Shown here: positions 12,066 to 22,815 of the stretch, piece by piece | Position numbering within the stretch: position 1 is the stretch's first letter | How the letters are laid out: every line of letters starts with the position of its first letter | Source of the DNA: Numida meleagris | Taxonomy: Eukaryota > Chordata > Aves > Galliformes > Numididae | Length of the DNA: 64,000 bases | Reading direction: 5' to 3' | Assembly: GCF_002078875.1 (NCBI RefSeq) | Contig: NC_034421.1 | Coordinates: 14,424,781-14,488,780, forward strand | Notes under the pieces: model-generated | Database searches by the model: none | Told to the model about the DNA's origin: nothing | What the model saw: only the letters and a program-made list of their open reading frames with translations | Position numbers and translations under genes: made by a program

Positions 12066-12797
12066 TGCTTCCCCGCTCCATCAGAAGTGTTCTGAAGATG
12101 TGGGTGCTACTGTCCGGGCAGGGGAGGGTCAGGCAGGCTGTCCAGCAGCGTGGTGGGCAGGGGTCTGTGCTCCGTGGGTGCACGGGCTGGCTCCTGCAGG
12201 AGCTCCTGGGCCGAGGATCCTCCACATTGACCATGAACAGCTTCCTCCCTGGCTTCTTCCCTGCCAACCAGGGGTGTCAGGGCTGCTTTGCTGCCTTTAC
12301 ACAGGCTCTAAGCTCTGTCAGGCATCTCCTACTCATACACAAGCCTGTTTCTCCAATTGCCGCGAACACAAGCCTTTGTACAACAAATATGAGAATTAAG
12401 GGATCTGGAGGAGATCAGAACGTGTAAACTGGCTCATCAGCAAAACAATGGATGCTGATGGAGTATCTCAGTAGAAATGAAGTGCTACAAGGGCAGCTGG
12501 TCAGCAAAGTGCTGATGGGATGATGCTGGGAACAGGGTGGTTTGGCTGCGAGCAGAGTGCTCTGGGAAGCAACACAGGCTGGGTTTCAGTTTGGGACCCG
12601 TTTTCCATTTTTGTCTGGCAGGGTCAGAATATCTCGACTCAGCAGGTTCAGGACAGGACATCTCCAGAGCAGGTTTGGGAGGAAATGACACTTTGCTGTA
12701 ATGTGCTGTTGCATCATGTTGTTTGAGGCAGAATGGAAAAGTCAAAAATCAAGGAAAGTCGGAAGTGGAGCAAAAATGCTTCAGTTTGCCCAAAACG

Positions 12798-12800
<3 letters not shown>

Positions 12801-12848
<48 letters not shown>
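12801..12848 (-). repeat. Poly(T) run of 48
   Basis: 48 uninterrupted T on the + strand (poly(A) on the minus strand). No recognisable retroposed body on its right and no target-site duplication found, so I treat it as a simple homopolymer. Confidence 0.9.
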
Positions 12849-12853
<5 letters not shown>

Positions 12854-15800
12854 AGAGAGGAAGGAATTTTCCATTGTTGTAGAATTTCAAAACTCCCCAG
12901 AGCCTCTGGGAGGGGGACAGTGCCAGCCGTGAGCGCTTTCCCAACAGCCAGTTCCTGTGCTTTGCTCAGTGCTGCTGCCCTTTGCAGTGAATTGTGGCAG
13001 TGGTCCTCCACGGGCAGCACCACAAGGGCATGCATCTGTCCGGCTCTGCAGGAGGCGCGTGCTCAGCATGGCTGGGGACACCCAGTTGGGTGTTAAATGG
13101 AAACCACGTCATCCTGGGTCCATCCCAATGGGCCGATGGGGCTGTCACCATCTGCATGGAGCCAAGCTGGACTCCTGGCCCCGCACTGCCCTGTGTAGGC
13201 AAGGGCTGGCTCTGCTCACATCCCACCCCTCCTCGCTGCCCCTTGGCCCTTGGCATGGCTTTCCACAGCCCCACCATGGAACTGCTGCGATAAGTTCGGA
13301 TGGACGCTCAGATTCCTGGAGAAGCAGCACCTCGCCCCAAATTTCACCTCCAGCTTGAACCACCCCCAAGGCAAACTTGCTAACGTTTGAAAACGCTCCG
13401 TTAACTCCCCTCCCCTGCTTTTATTTTTATTTTTTTTTAGGTTTTGCAGCCTTTGTACTTTCTACATCCCTTCTGGAAGCAAAGGTGCCAAAATACTTCT
13501 CGAAAGGCTGTTCTTGCAGTGTTTCCCAGACCTTCCCGCACCAGGAAATGCCGGAAATCGTGGGAGCAAGGCTGCTCTCTGGAGAGGCTTGACACAAGTT
13601 TTGCAGACCCTGAAGATCTGGAGAAGCCTGAACTTCCCGAGACGTGGACTTCTCTCCAAAGCCAACAGGAACTCGGAAACTTCGGAGCCTCTTGGTTTTG
13701 CTGCTCTGTAGACCCTGAATCTTTAAACTCAACCTTTGTTTTACATTTATATGTTGAGGAATATACCCTTGTTTTTTCTAATTAGGGAGCCTGGGTCATT
13801 AATTCATCATAAAAGCCACCTTTGGGCGAGGATTTGTCTTGCTTGACTTGAGGCCAAATCACAGAGGTGTCTGGGCTCGGGGCTGTATCTCCTTGCCTGG
13901 CTTCAGAGCTGGTGGAGAATGCCAGCCAACCCATCAGGTGGCATGGGGAGAGCAAAGGAGTCTTCGTGGGATAGCATCTCTGAGCTTATCAAGACAAGAT
14001 CAAGAGGGACATCCTCTTCCATCTGAATTTTGATGAGAGCCCCATCCACCCCCCATACACAACCTCAAGTTCGAAAAAGGGATCTTTCATCTCCCACAGA
14101 GAGGTCACTTTCTGCCCAGAATGCAGCAGGGGATCCATTTGCTGGGGCAAGGCAGGACTGGAGCCGTGGGTCAGATGCCTGGGTCAGCTGGGGACACAGG
14201 GCAGGGTGTGTGGGTAGGCGAGGGGTGAGCAGGATGCGCTCTCCCCAGGAACACTGGCTCTGCAGGGCCAGTTTGAGTTGAAGTTTAAGAAGAACAGCAA
14301 ACTATTGTTTGTTCATTTAACAGACCGTTTCCCAATGACTTTGCTCCAGGCTAATTCATTTCAATGAGTTTCCCCTTCCTGTAGATTTATCTTGCCTTTC
14401 TTCTCCTTCCTAGAAGATGCAAGGCAGATGGGAGAAAAAGATATTTCCTTTGGAAACATCATTTTGGTGCTTACCTGCCCTATGGGAGGTGAGGGAAGGT
14501 GTCGTGGGAAAGCTGACAAGGAATTTTCCTTTTGAAATTTCCCGTAAAATTAAAAATTAACAACTTTGGCAAAGCCTTCTGGCTGCAACCTCATCTTCTT
14601 CCACTGACAGACAGGGAGAGACATGTAGGGGCACATTTTTCTGCCACATTTTTCTGCCTCCTTTCAATTTATTCCTGCTCCAGTGCTGGAGCGGGGCCAA
14701 GCCCTGGCCCAGGGCACCCCCAGACTGTGCATAGGTGAACCCAGAGTGCCCCGAGCCACCAGCCCAGCTCCCTGCCCTGCCTCCACTGCTGACCATGGCC
14801 GTGGTAGCTTTACAATGGTCAAATCCTGGCCAGCTCGTGATGCGTGTGGTTCCCATCTGCACATCTGTGGCAGCCAAGGCCTTGAGCAACGTGATTTCCA
14901 GATCTTTCCTGGAGTGTCTTCTCCCTATAGAGGAGACCCGGGCTCACACGTGCGAACCACGATGCCTTTGCCTGCCCAACCAGCACGTGTGGGCAGCAGC
15001 ACCCGCTCCGTGCCCCCGCAGTGCCCCTGTGCCTGCTGGTGGCCCAGCACAGGGCAGAGGTGGCAGTGAGGTTCCACCTCTGAGCAGAAGTGGAGCCCTC
15101 CCGGCCCCTTCCCTTGACGTTCCCCTTGGCTGTGGATCAGCTGGCGGGAACCAGCGAGTCTTGCAACAAAGATGAGCGAAAAAATCCCTTCATGCCTCTA
15201 AAAGGAAGAAGGAGAGCGCGGCAGAGACAGGGCGGCTGATAGAGCTCCGCTCTCCGCTGCGGAGGCGGGAAGCCTTTCGGACAGGATTTATTTTGTATAG
15301 TCTTCCATGCAAACTGGATCCCCCTCCCCTCCCAGCCCTTCCCAGCCCTAAATCATATCCTTTGTAATGACATTTCATGCTTGTGTGGCGCCTCGCTTCT
15401 GAGCATCCCCAAGTGCTCCATAAATAATGGATGTCTCCGGGCCTGCCGGGAGGACGCAGCACCACCCTCTCCGCGTCCCTGTCACCGAGGGAAGGTGACA
15501 AACCCTTCCCAAGGCCTCACCTGGAGGCTGGACAGGGATGGGGTGCAGCCTCCCCTGCCTTCCTCCAGGTTCTCCTCCTGCCTCGGCTTCTCTGGGGATG
15601 TCTCCTCTGTCCCTGCCCAGGTGAGGTGCTTGGGGACAAGCAGCAGTGGGTGGTGGCTGTGGGTGCACCGCCATGCCTCCTCCCTGCGGGCTCAGGAAAG
15701 CCCCTGCCATGCAGCAGGGCCAGTGGTAGAGCCACGCTCCATTCTCCCAGCCCCATTTTTAGGCCAGGGATGGATTTGTCTGGCACACTGGGTCCTGACG

Positions 15801-16716
15801 CTGGAGCGGGGCGGGTGTTAACCGCATGGAAGCCTTGCTGATGAGTCCAAATAATACAACGTCTCGGATTCCCTCTTCCCTGTCCAAGCCCTTTGCTGTC
15901 ATCAGGTCCTTCTCAGTCCTGTCCAGAGGTTTGTTCACAGCTGCAGTGTCCCAGGAGACGGGGTGGTTTTCATCGGACACCGCTCTGGCTTGGCCCAGCA
16001 GCCTCTGTTTGCAGATGTGCTCCGCGGCCCATCAGCTGCCTGCACTCCTCCTCGGGGCAGCGGGCAGAGAGAACCACTGGGTGCAGCCGGCAGAGGGTGT
16101 CACATCTGCACGCAGGCAGCTTAGCACAGGATTTTTGCTGTGCTGGATGGTTTTGGAGGCTGTCTCAAGCTGTCTACTGGATTCTTCTGAAAATCACCCC
16201 CCTGGGAAGAGGCTTTCTAACTTGCCTCGCAGCTGCAAAGCTGCAGCTCAAGGCCCAACCTGTGGCGGGTGCCGGTGCCAGCTCTGCTGCAGCCTGCAGG
16301 GCTGCCCTCAGCCTGCGTGGTGGTGGCCGTGAGGGGCCTTCAGCAGCAAGGTGAGGAACTGCTTCCCTACGGCCTGATCTGTGCCAGACCTGCAGGGTGG
16401 GCGTGAGAAAGACTGGTCCGAGCTGTGGGTGTGTTCTGGAGGAGCTTCCTCCAGCTCCTGCTTGTCCCCTCCTGAATCTTCATGGACACGAGGGCTGGCT
16501 CTGTGTGCTGACCGGGCACTGCCTCAGCCTCCGCACAGAGCAGACCCACCCCACGGCCCACCCAGCCCCAGGGACTTGGCCGTGGGTCTTTGGGGAGCCC
16601 TTCCAGGCTTGGGTTCCTTCTCCCAAGTTATCTTGGGGAAAAAGGTTGAAATGTGGGGGAAGGTTTGTGGCAAAAAGCGGAAAAGCAAGTGATGTTATCA
16701 CCCCACCTCGTCTTAT
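12849..16716. other. Non-coding, one weak exon-like frame
   Basis: Unique sequence without a supported gene. The only item singled out is the exon-like open frame at about 13441-13785. AT-richer parts lie at 13730-13820 and 14280-14600. Confidence 0.4.
13441..13785 (+). other. Exon-like open frame behind a strong acceptor-type signal
   Basis: A pyrimidine run ending TATTTTTTTTAG (to 13440) is followed by a frame open for about 110 codons and closed by TAG at 13783-13785. Its codon composition is less skewed than in neighbouring GC-rich frames. I recognise no domain in it (it contains the stretch FADPEDLEKPELPETWTSLQ). No matching upstream exon or polyadenylation site stands out. It could be a lineage-specific terminal exon, an old repeat, or chance; chance is most likely. 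Confidence 0.12.
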
Positions 16717-16867
16717 TCCATCCCACTCCATTCAATTTCATCCCATTCCAATCTGTCCCACCCTATACTGTCCTATTCCACCCACCCCATCTCACCCTGT
16801 CATACCCCATCCCATCTCATCTAATCTGATCCCATCCCACCTCACCCCACCCCACCTTCTCCACCCC
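16717..16867 (+). repeat. Degenerate CCCAT/CCACC-type satellite next to a gap
   Basis: Pentamer-like repeats of CCCAT, CCACC, CCATT and TCTCA with many substitutions, running straight into the N gap. The array is probably longer and explains the assembly break. A purer CCATC array occurs at 56691. Confidence 0.75.
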
Positions 16868-17217
16868 NNNNNNNNNNNNNNNNNNNNNNNNNNNNNNNNN
16901 NNNNNNNNNNNNNNNNNNNNNNNNNNNNNNNNNNNNNNNNNNNNNNNNNNNNNNNNNNNNNNNNNNNNNNNNNNNNNNNNNNNNNNNNNNNNNNNNNNNN
17001 NNNNNNNNNNNNNNNNNNNNNNNNNNNNNNNNNNNNNNNNNNNNNNNNNNNNNNNNNNNNNNNNNNNNNNNNNNNNNNNNNNNNNNNNNNNNNNNNNNNN
17101 NNNNNNNNNNNNNNNNNNNNNNNNNNNNNNNNNNNNNNNNNNNNNNNNNNNNNNNNNNNNNNNNNNNNNNNNNNNNNNNNNNNNNNNNNNNNNNNNNNNN
17201 NNNNNNNNNNNNNNNNN
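16868..17217. other. Assembly gap (350 N)
   Basis: Run of N that begins inside a low-complexity CCCAT-type array. The missing sequence is probably more of the same repeat (inference). Confidence 0.99.
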
Positions 17218-17289
17218 TCCATGATTCCAGATTCCACCCCTGGAAGAGCTCCCCTTGCTGCTGCTGACCCATTGGTGGTGGAGGTCCTT

Positions 17290-17760
17290 TGGAGCATTTT
17301 CTTATCCAGGATGTGTGTCGGTGAAAACAGAAACCTAATAAGTAAGATAAGGAGACGATTTATAATGGAGTTTGTGAACTTTAGGAAAGAGCTTTACAGC
17401 CAGTTTTTGCAGACCACACAGGGAGAGGTTATACTCTCCAAAACCTTGGAGATTTTTTAAAAAATATTTTTATATTTAAAAAAAAAAAAGAGTTTCCAAG
17501 AATTAAATAACACGAAAGTGTATGAAATATGATGTAGGGAATGTTCCCATTGCTCTCACATCTGAAGTTAATTTGGGAGACGCTCTGAATAGCTTTTTAA
17601 AGAGTGGATAAACATTGGCATCAAAAGTGTAAATAAAGTTACCAGACAAAGCGGCCGTTCAAAGAGAATTGTCTCTGGGATATTGGCTGGGCAGTTTTAA
17701 TGGCTGCGTGCAGGAACATTTGAAGATAAAATAAGGGCCTCGCTGATTAGCTTGGCGGTG
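17290..17760. promoter_or_regulatory. Long AT-rich island, candidate conserved non-coding element
   Basis: About 470 bp of AT-rich unique sequence. It includes an A/T tract (17455-17490), AAGTTAATTTGGGAG, AAATAAAGTTACC and a GGGCCTCGCTGATTAGCTTG segment. No transposon tail and no convincing exon. The clean composition change against GC-rich neighbours suggests constraint, which I cannot measure. Confidence 0.4.
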
Positions 17761-20700
17761 AGTTTCTCCGCTCGGTTTCCCTCTCATGATGTCACATTCG
17801 AGCAGTGCTGGCTCCTCGATGGTTTCCTCCCTGGCAGTGGTGCTGGTGAGGGTCCCCATGCCCGTGGCTCCCCAGCAGCCCTGTGTCCCACCGCTGCTCC
17901 ACACCTGCTCGTGGATCCCTTGCCATGGCTCAGGAGCAATGTGGTCTCCTTGTTTATTTCCTTGTTTTGGCCTTGGGGTGGCCTGCCAGCTTTGGTCACA
18001 CACTTCCAAGCAGAAGCTGTGGAAGGTCCAGGTTTTCATGCAATGAGCGCTGGTCCCACAGGGACTTGGCTTTGCTAGGTTGGGGTGAAGGGCCGAGGAG
18101 AGCTCAGAGCATCTCTGAACAACCTGGCTTCTGGAGCAGGCAGGGACATGAGAGGCGATGGCCTAGGATCGCATGGTAACAGAGTGTCCTCCTACCATGT
18201 TGCTTCCCTGCATCCAGGAGCTCCATGTCAAGGGCTGCTGTTGCACTTGAATATACGGAGCAGAGTCACAGCTCCTTCTTCACCCAAGACCTTGGTCATG
18301 GTCTTGATCAGTGAGGGTGCAGCCCATGGGAGGGTGGTAGCAGGGGCAATGAGAACGGACAGAGTGTAAATCCACCTCTGGGTTGACCAAGCGCCGATCA
18401 CCTGCTTTCGTGGCTGGCTGTACCACAGTAAATAACCATCCCTAACTTTCTCTTTATGACTTCATTTCACTTTCCAGAGGGAAAACTCTCTAATTCCAGT
18501 ATGATGCTTCAGCTCCGTGGTCTTTGGATGATCTGTACTGATGCTCCATGCAGGTCCTGCAAGGAAAGCGTGTCCATTTTTAAGGTTATAACCTACACCC
18601 GGTGGGACAGCGACCTCTCTCTGCATGGTGGGTGTGCTTCCATTCACCTCAGCTGCAGGATTGTCCATCCATGGCCACTGCTGAGCAGCTAACAGGTCCA
18701 GCCCTTAGGACATGCACCTTGCCCAAGCTCAGCCTGGGGAACTTCATGGACCCCATGGGATGGCACCAACCTGTCTCCCTGGGGCAAGGACCTCGCTCCC
18801 CAGCCCAGGGCAGCACACACAGCCTGCGCTCACTGCAAGCCCATGGGTTTTCACCTCTTCACTGAGCTGATTTCACTTGGAAGGTGTTAAGATGGATAAA
18901 CCTGGGAGGACTGGTTTACTCTGTCCTTTCCCTGGATATAATAGGGGTTAACGACAGCCACAGCTCTTTTGATCTTTTTTTTTTTTTTTTTTGCAGCCTT
19001 GACTCCAGAGTCTCTTTCCCGAGCAATCAAGAGCAAACCTCGCTCTGGTTGGTCCCACAGCGCTGGTGCTAACCACAAGCAGCAGCAGCTCTCCGCACTC
19101 CCACCACACACAGAACCCAGCACAACGGGGACGCTGCTCTCCCGGGCACCGTCTGGAGGGAGTGACATTCCCCCAGAGACCGTGGCATGGATTTTGTTGC
19201 AAATAGCTCAGTAATTACACTTGAACTCCTCCTTTGCCTGGGACTTGCCTGCACACAGTGGCTGACTCCTGCTCAAGCGCTGAAGAGCTGCAAGCCCTGA
19301 TGGAAGTTCCATGAGCACCTTTGGGGTGGAGGACCTCAACGCCACAGAGCTGTCCTGGAGGAGGAAGAGGAGGAGGAGGAGCCCACTTATAGCAGGGTCT
19401 CACAGCATGGTGCCAGTTGGGGGGGAGGCAGGAGCTGGCCCTCCCCACCCTCCCCAGCACCGTGTGCATCGGGAGGCATCGGCCTTCGTGCCACTTGTGT
19501 AAACTATTACAGCAAAGGGCAGAGGTTAAACGCAGCACATGTGTGGCATCAATTAACAGGATTTCAAGGTCTCTGGTGGAGTTTCTGCTCAAATCTCCTG
19601 CGGCAGGTTTGGTTTTCTTAACCCCTCGGATGCCGTGCAGTTGGCAGCCTCCGCTCTGCCCTGCTCCCTGCTGCTGCAGGGGACCCCAGGGCCACGTTGG
19701 GAGCAGCCTCTGCCAGCTCGGGCACAAGGGGACAGCACACAGCCCATGGGTCCGTGGGGTGAGTGGGAGCGGATGCACTGTCCCCATAGGACTTGCTCCT
19801 CCACGCACCCCAGGGGCTTGGGTCTTGCTGTGCCTTTGGTAGCTGCCTGTAAAATGGACAGTGCGGCCCTGTGTCTTTTGGGGCAGCAGGAGGACAAAGG
19901 TGTTGCGAGAGATTCGGTGAGATTTGGGATTTGGGGTTGTGGTGCATGAGGGGGTTTTCACTGTGCTTGGCTGGAGGGTTTTGGTAGGGAAAAGGAAGGT
20001 TTTAGCTCCCATGGCCATGGAGGAAACCTGAAAACGTGATTCTAGCATGGCCCGAAGGCTTATAAACTCTAAGACAATAAAAAGAATAAAAAGAAACCCT
20101 CAAAAAAAAACCAAAAAAACCAAAACCAACAAGAAAGACCAACCCAAAGTGAAGTGCCCCACACCGGTTGCATGTGCAGCTTCTTCCCCTGCATGGATGG
20201 ATTGTTCATCTGCTAGGAGTGGGTGTTGCAGAAGGGAAGCCTGCCTCGGGGCAGTGCTGCAGGGCTGGGGACAGTGCAAGGAGCAGGCCAGAGCTCTGCC
20301 CAGGATGTTTGCTCAGCAGTGTCCCCAGGGCAGTCCCCATGCTGCAGCAGGACGTGCACACCTCTTCTCTTTGGAAAGGAATAATTTCAATCCTCCCAGT
20401 TAAAAAAAAAATTCAAAAGTGCTACAAAGCTTTACATTTTAGATACTGTTTGAAGAGAGATTTAGTTGTATTTTTTTAAGCCCTGAAAGATGTTTAGCTG
20501 ACCAAAAAGCTTTCCTAAGAGACGGAGATACTCAGCTCCCCTAGTTCCCAGTGTCAGAGCTGTGGGGAGACTTCTGGATGAAAGATGGGTTTGGTCCAGA
20601 CGACTCCACACAGATATCCACTGTTTGTTAGCAAACCTGTAAAAATCTTGGTAATCCCCTTGATCTGAAACAAATGGGCTCTGCTGTCTAGTGCTGATTT

Positions 20701-22549
20701 TATTATCAGACACTGCTTAGTATCATCACATGGCTTGGACTCGTGCCTAAGACTCAACGTCAAGTCAGTCCCACGCTGGCCAGCAAAGGTCGGTGCTTTG
20801 CGGTGGATTTGATCTGGTTCCTGGCACGCGTGTGCCACCCAGGTGTGCTCAGAGCAGTGGGGCAGAGCTCTGTGGCCATCGCTGCCCTTCGGGGACTTGG
20901 TGAGACCTGGGCTGGCTTTGGGGCACCTTGAGGCATGGGCTGCCCGGTGAGCGGCTGAACTCCACTGCCAGCAAAAGCATTGGCCCCTTTCTCTTTCTGG
21001 GAATGTTCGAGCCCGCAAGGCTGCACAGGGAAGGAGTGTGCTCAGGTTGAAGCCGTCTCTCTTGGTGGTGACACATGCTGGGTGCGGTGTTGGCCCGGCC
21101 AGCTGTGCAGAGGGGTCACCGGCCTCAGATGGCCTCACTGGGGCAGCAGAAGGCCCTGTGCTGCAGAGCTCCTGTTCCGGCACTGAAGCTGCAGTGCCAA
21201 AATGAGGAGCAGAATCTCACTGTGGCTCAGCTCTGAGGGGTCTGAGGTCACTGCCTCTGGTCCCAGGTCACCGCAGCCGCCCAGCTTCTTCCCCGACCTG
21301 CAGAGAGGTGAGGGCTGAGCAGGGTAAGCCCAGGCTGAAATGCCCACGTAGGGCTGCATGGACCTCAGGTTTGCTCCTGTCAGAGGTGTGGGGCGCAGGA
21401 GGGCCCAGCCATGCTTCTGTCCCTGAGGGAGGCACTGGGGTGGGAGGGACACGGGGAAGAGGTCTCTGGACGCCGACCTGTGGCTCTTTCTGTGGGTGCA
21501 GGTCAGGCTCTGTCCCCATGTACTAGCTTTTTGGCACGGGCACGAGTGCCATTCCTGCTGGAGGGGAGGGGTCCTACCCAGGTGGGACCATGGGACACAC
21601 CTCATGCAGGTCCTGCAGCACTTGGCACCTGTGGGTGCATGGCTGCTGCTGCTCCCCCATCCTGCTGCTTCGCCCATGGCACATCTGGTCATGGCACGTC
21701 CGGCAGCACCACGGCCGCAGCACGGCTGGGCACGCTTTCTTTCCCCCCCAGTTCTGAAGAATGCATTTATTTCTTTCTTTGGGAGGGAAAGGTCACCCCT
21801 CGCTAGCAACTCATTACATTGGAACAATGGGGATGGCAGTGGCTGGCCGGGTTCCTGGCGCAGGGACTGGCTCCTGCGGGCGTGCGAGCGGGAGCTGGTG
21901 GGGGGGCACGGAGGGGGGGAGGGTCCCCAGAGCAGTTCAAGGCTTGGCCGGGGGACAGCAGCGTGCTTCAGGGCTTTTGTTTGTTTGTTTTGTGAGGGTG
22001 TGTGTGCGCGCAGTGTGCGTTAGCCCTGCTGTCGTTAGGAGAAAAAGCAGCACTTAATGAAGATTTTCTCTTTGCCCCCTCCCGAGCTCCCCGGCTTTGA
22101 CTAGTTCTATTTCCCTCATGTGGGAGGCAGCTGCGTTTGTCTCAGTAATTGCATTTTGCTGCTGCTCTGTGATGCAACGAAGATAGGAAGCGCTCCTCGT
22201 TCTCAGGCGCCGTCCTTCGTCCCTGTGCTGTGTGGGGTTTGCTGCCCATCGGGTACCTGCAAGGGAGAAGTGCTGCTCAGAGCCATCGGTGGCACTTGGG
22301 ATTGATGGGGAGCAGGAACCGTTGCCCCGTGGCTGCGGGGCACCGTGCCTTGGTGCAGCCTGTCCCAGCAGAAGATGTGCATGGAGGACGGCCTCCCTGC
22401 ATCCACCTGGACGTGATCCTCCTGCAGGCCTCCGGACACCCCAGCAGCCCCATAACTTCCCGTGCCCAGCGCTGCCCAGCTGGCTATGCAGCCCTTCCTG
22501 TCCCCTCGACGGCCCCCGCCGGGTCCTCTCTCCCACCGCAGCACCCAGC
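17761..22549. other. Non-coding, minor low-complexity pieces
   Basis: Unique sequence with an 18-nt T run at 18975-18992 followed by GCAG, a GGA-rich tract at about 19357-19383, an A-rich CAAAAAAACC stretch at about 20068-20135, and an AT-richer block at about 20395-20760. No supported exon or RNA. Confidence 0.45.
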
Positions 22550-22815
22550 TTCCCGTCGGGGCTCTCGAGGGACGGACGGGCGGTGGGTGACACGGAGCTG
22601 GACGGAGTCCCAGCCGAGGACGGTCCCCGCGGGGCTGCGCTTCTCGGCCGCGCGGGGAGGTGGCAGCAGAGGCCCTGCGACGGCGGCGCGGGGCGGCGGG
22701 GGCGCGCCCAGGGCAAACGGAGCGGGGCCGCGCCCCGACGGGGGGGGTACGGCCGGGGCACCCCGGTACCCGCTCCCTGCGCTGCCCGCCCGTGTCGGGA
22801 GCCGGGCCCGGTTGC
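22550..22815. promoter_or_regulatory. CpG island
   Basis: About 265 bp of very GC-rich, CpG-dense DNA (repeated CGGCG, GCGCGG and GGGGCCGCGCCCCG blocks), unlike the GC-rich but CpG-poor surroundings. CpG islands often mark promoters, so an unannotated transcript could start here. No first exon with a clear coding frame can be defined, and direction is unknown. Confidence 0.6.

Noticed and set aside
12801..12848. Poly(A) tail of a processed pseudogene on the minus strand
   Set aside because: No recognisable gene body on the right side and no target-site duplication found by eye.
16397..17224. Long plus-strand frame across the second gap
   Set aside because: Made of Ns and a CCCAT-type repeat (poly Pro/His/Ser); no gene evidence.
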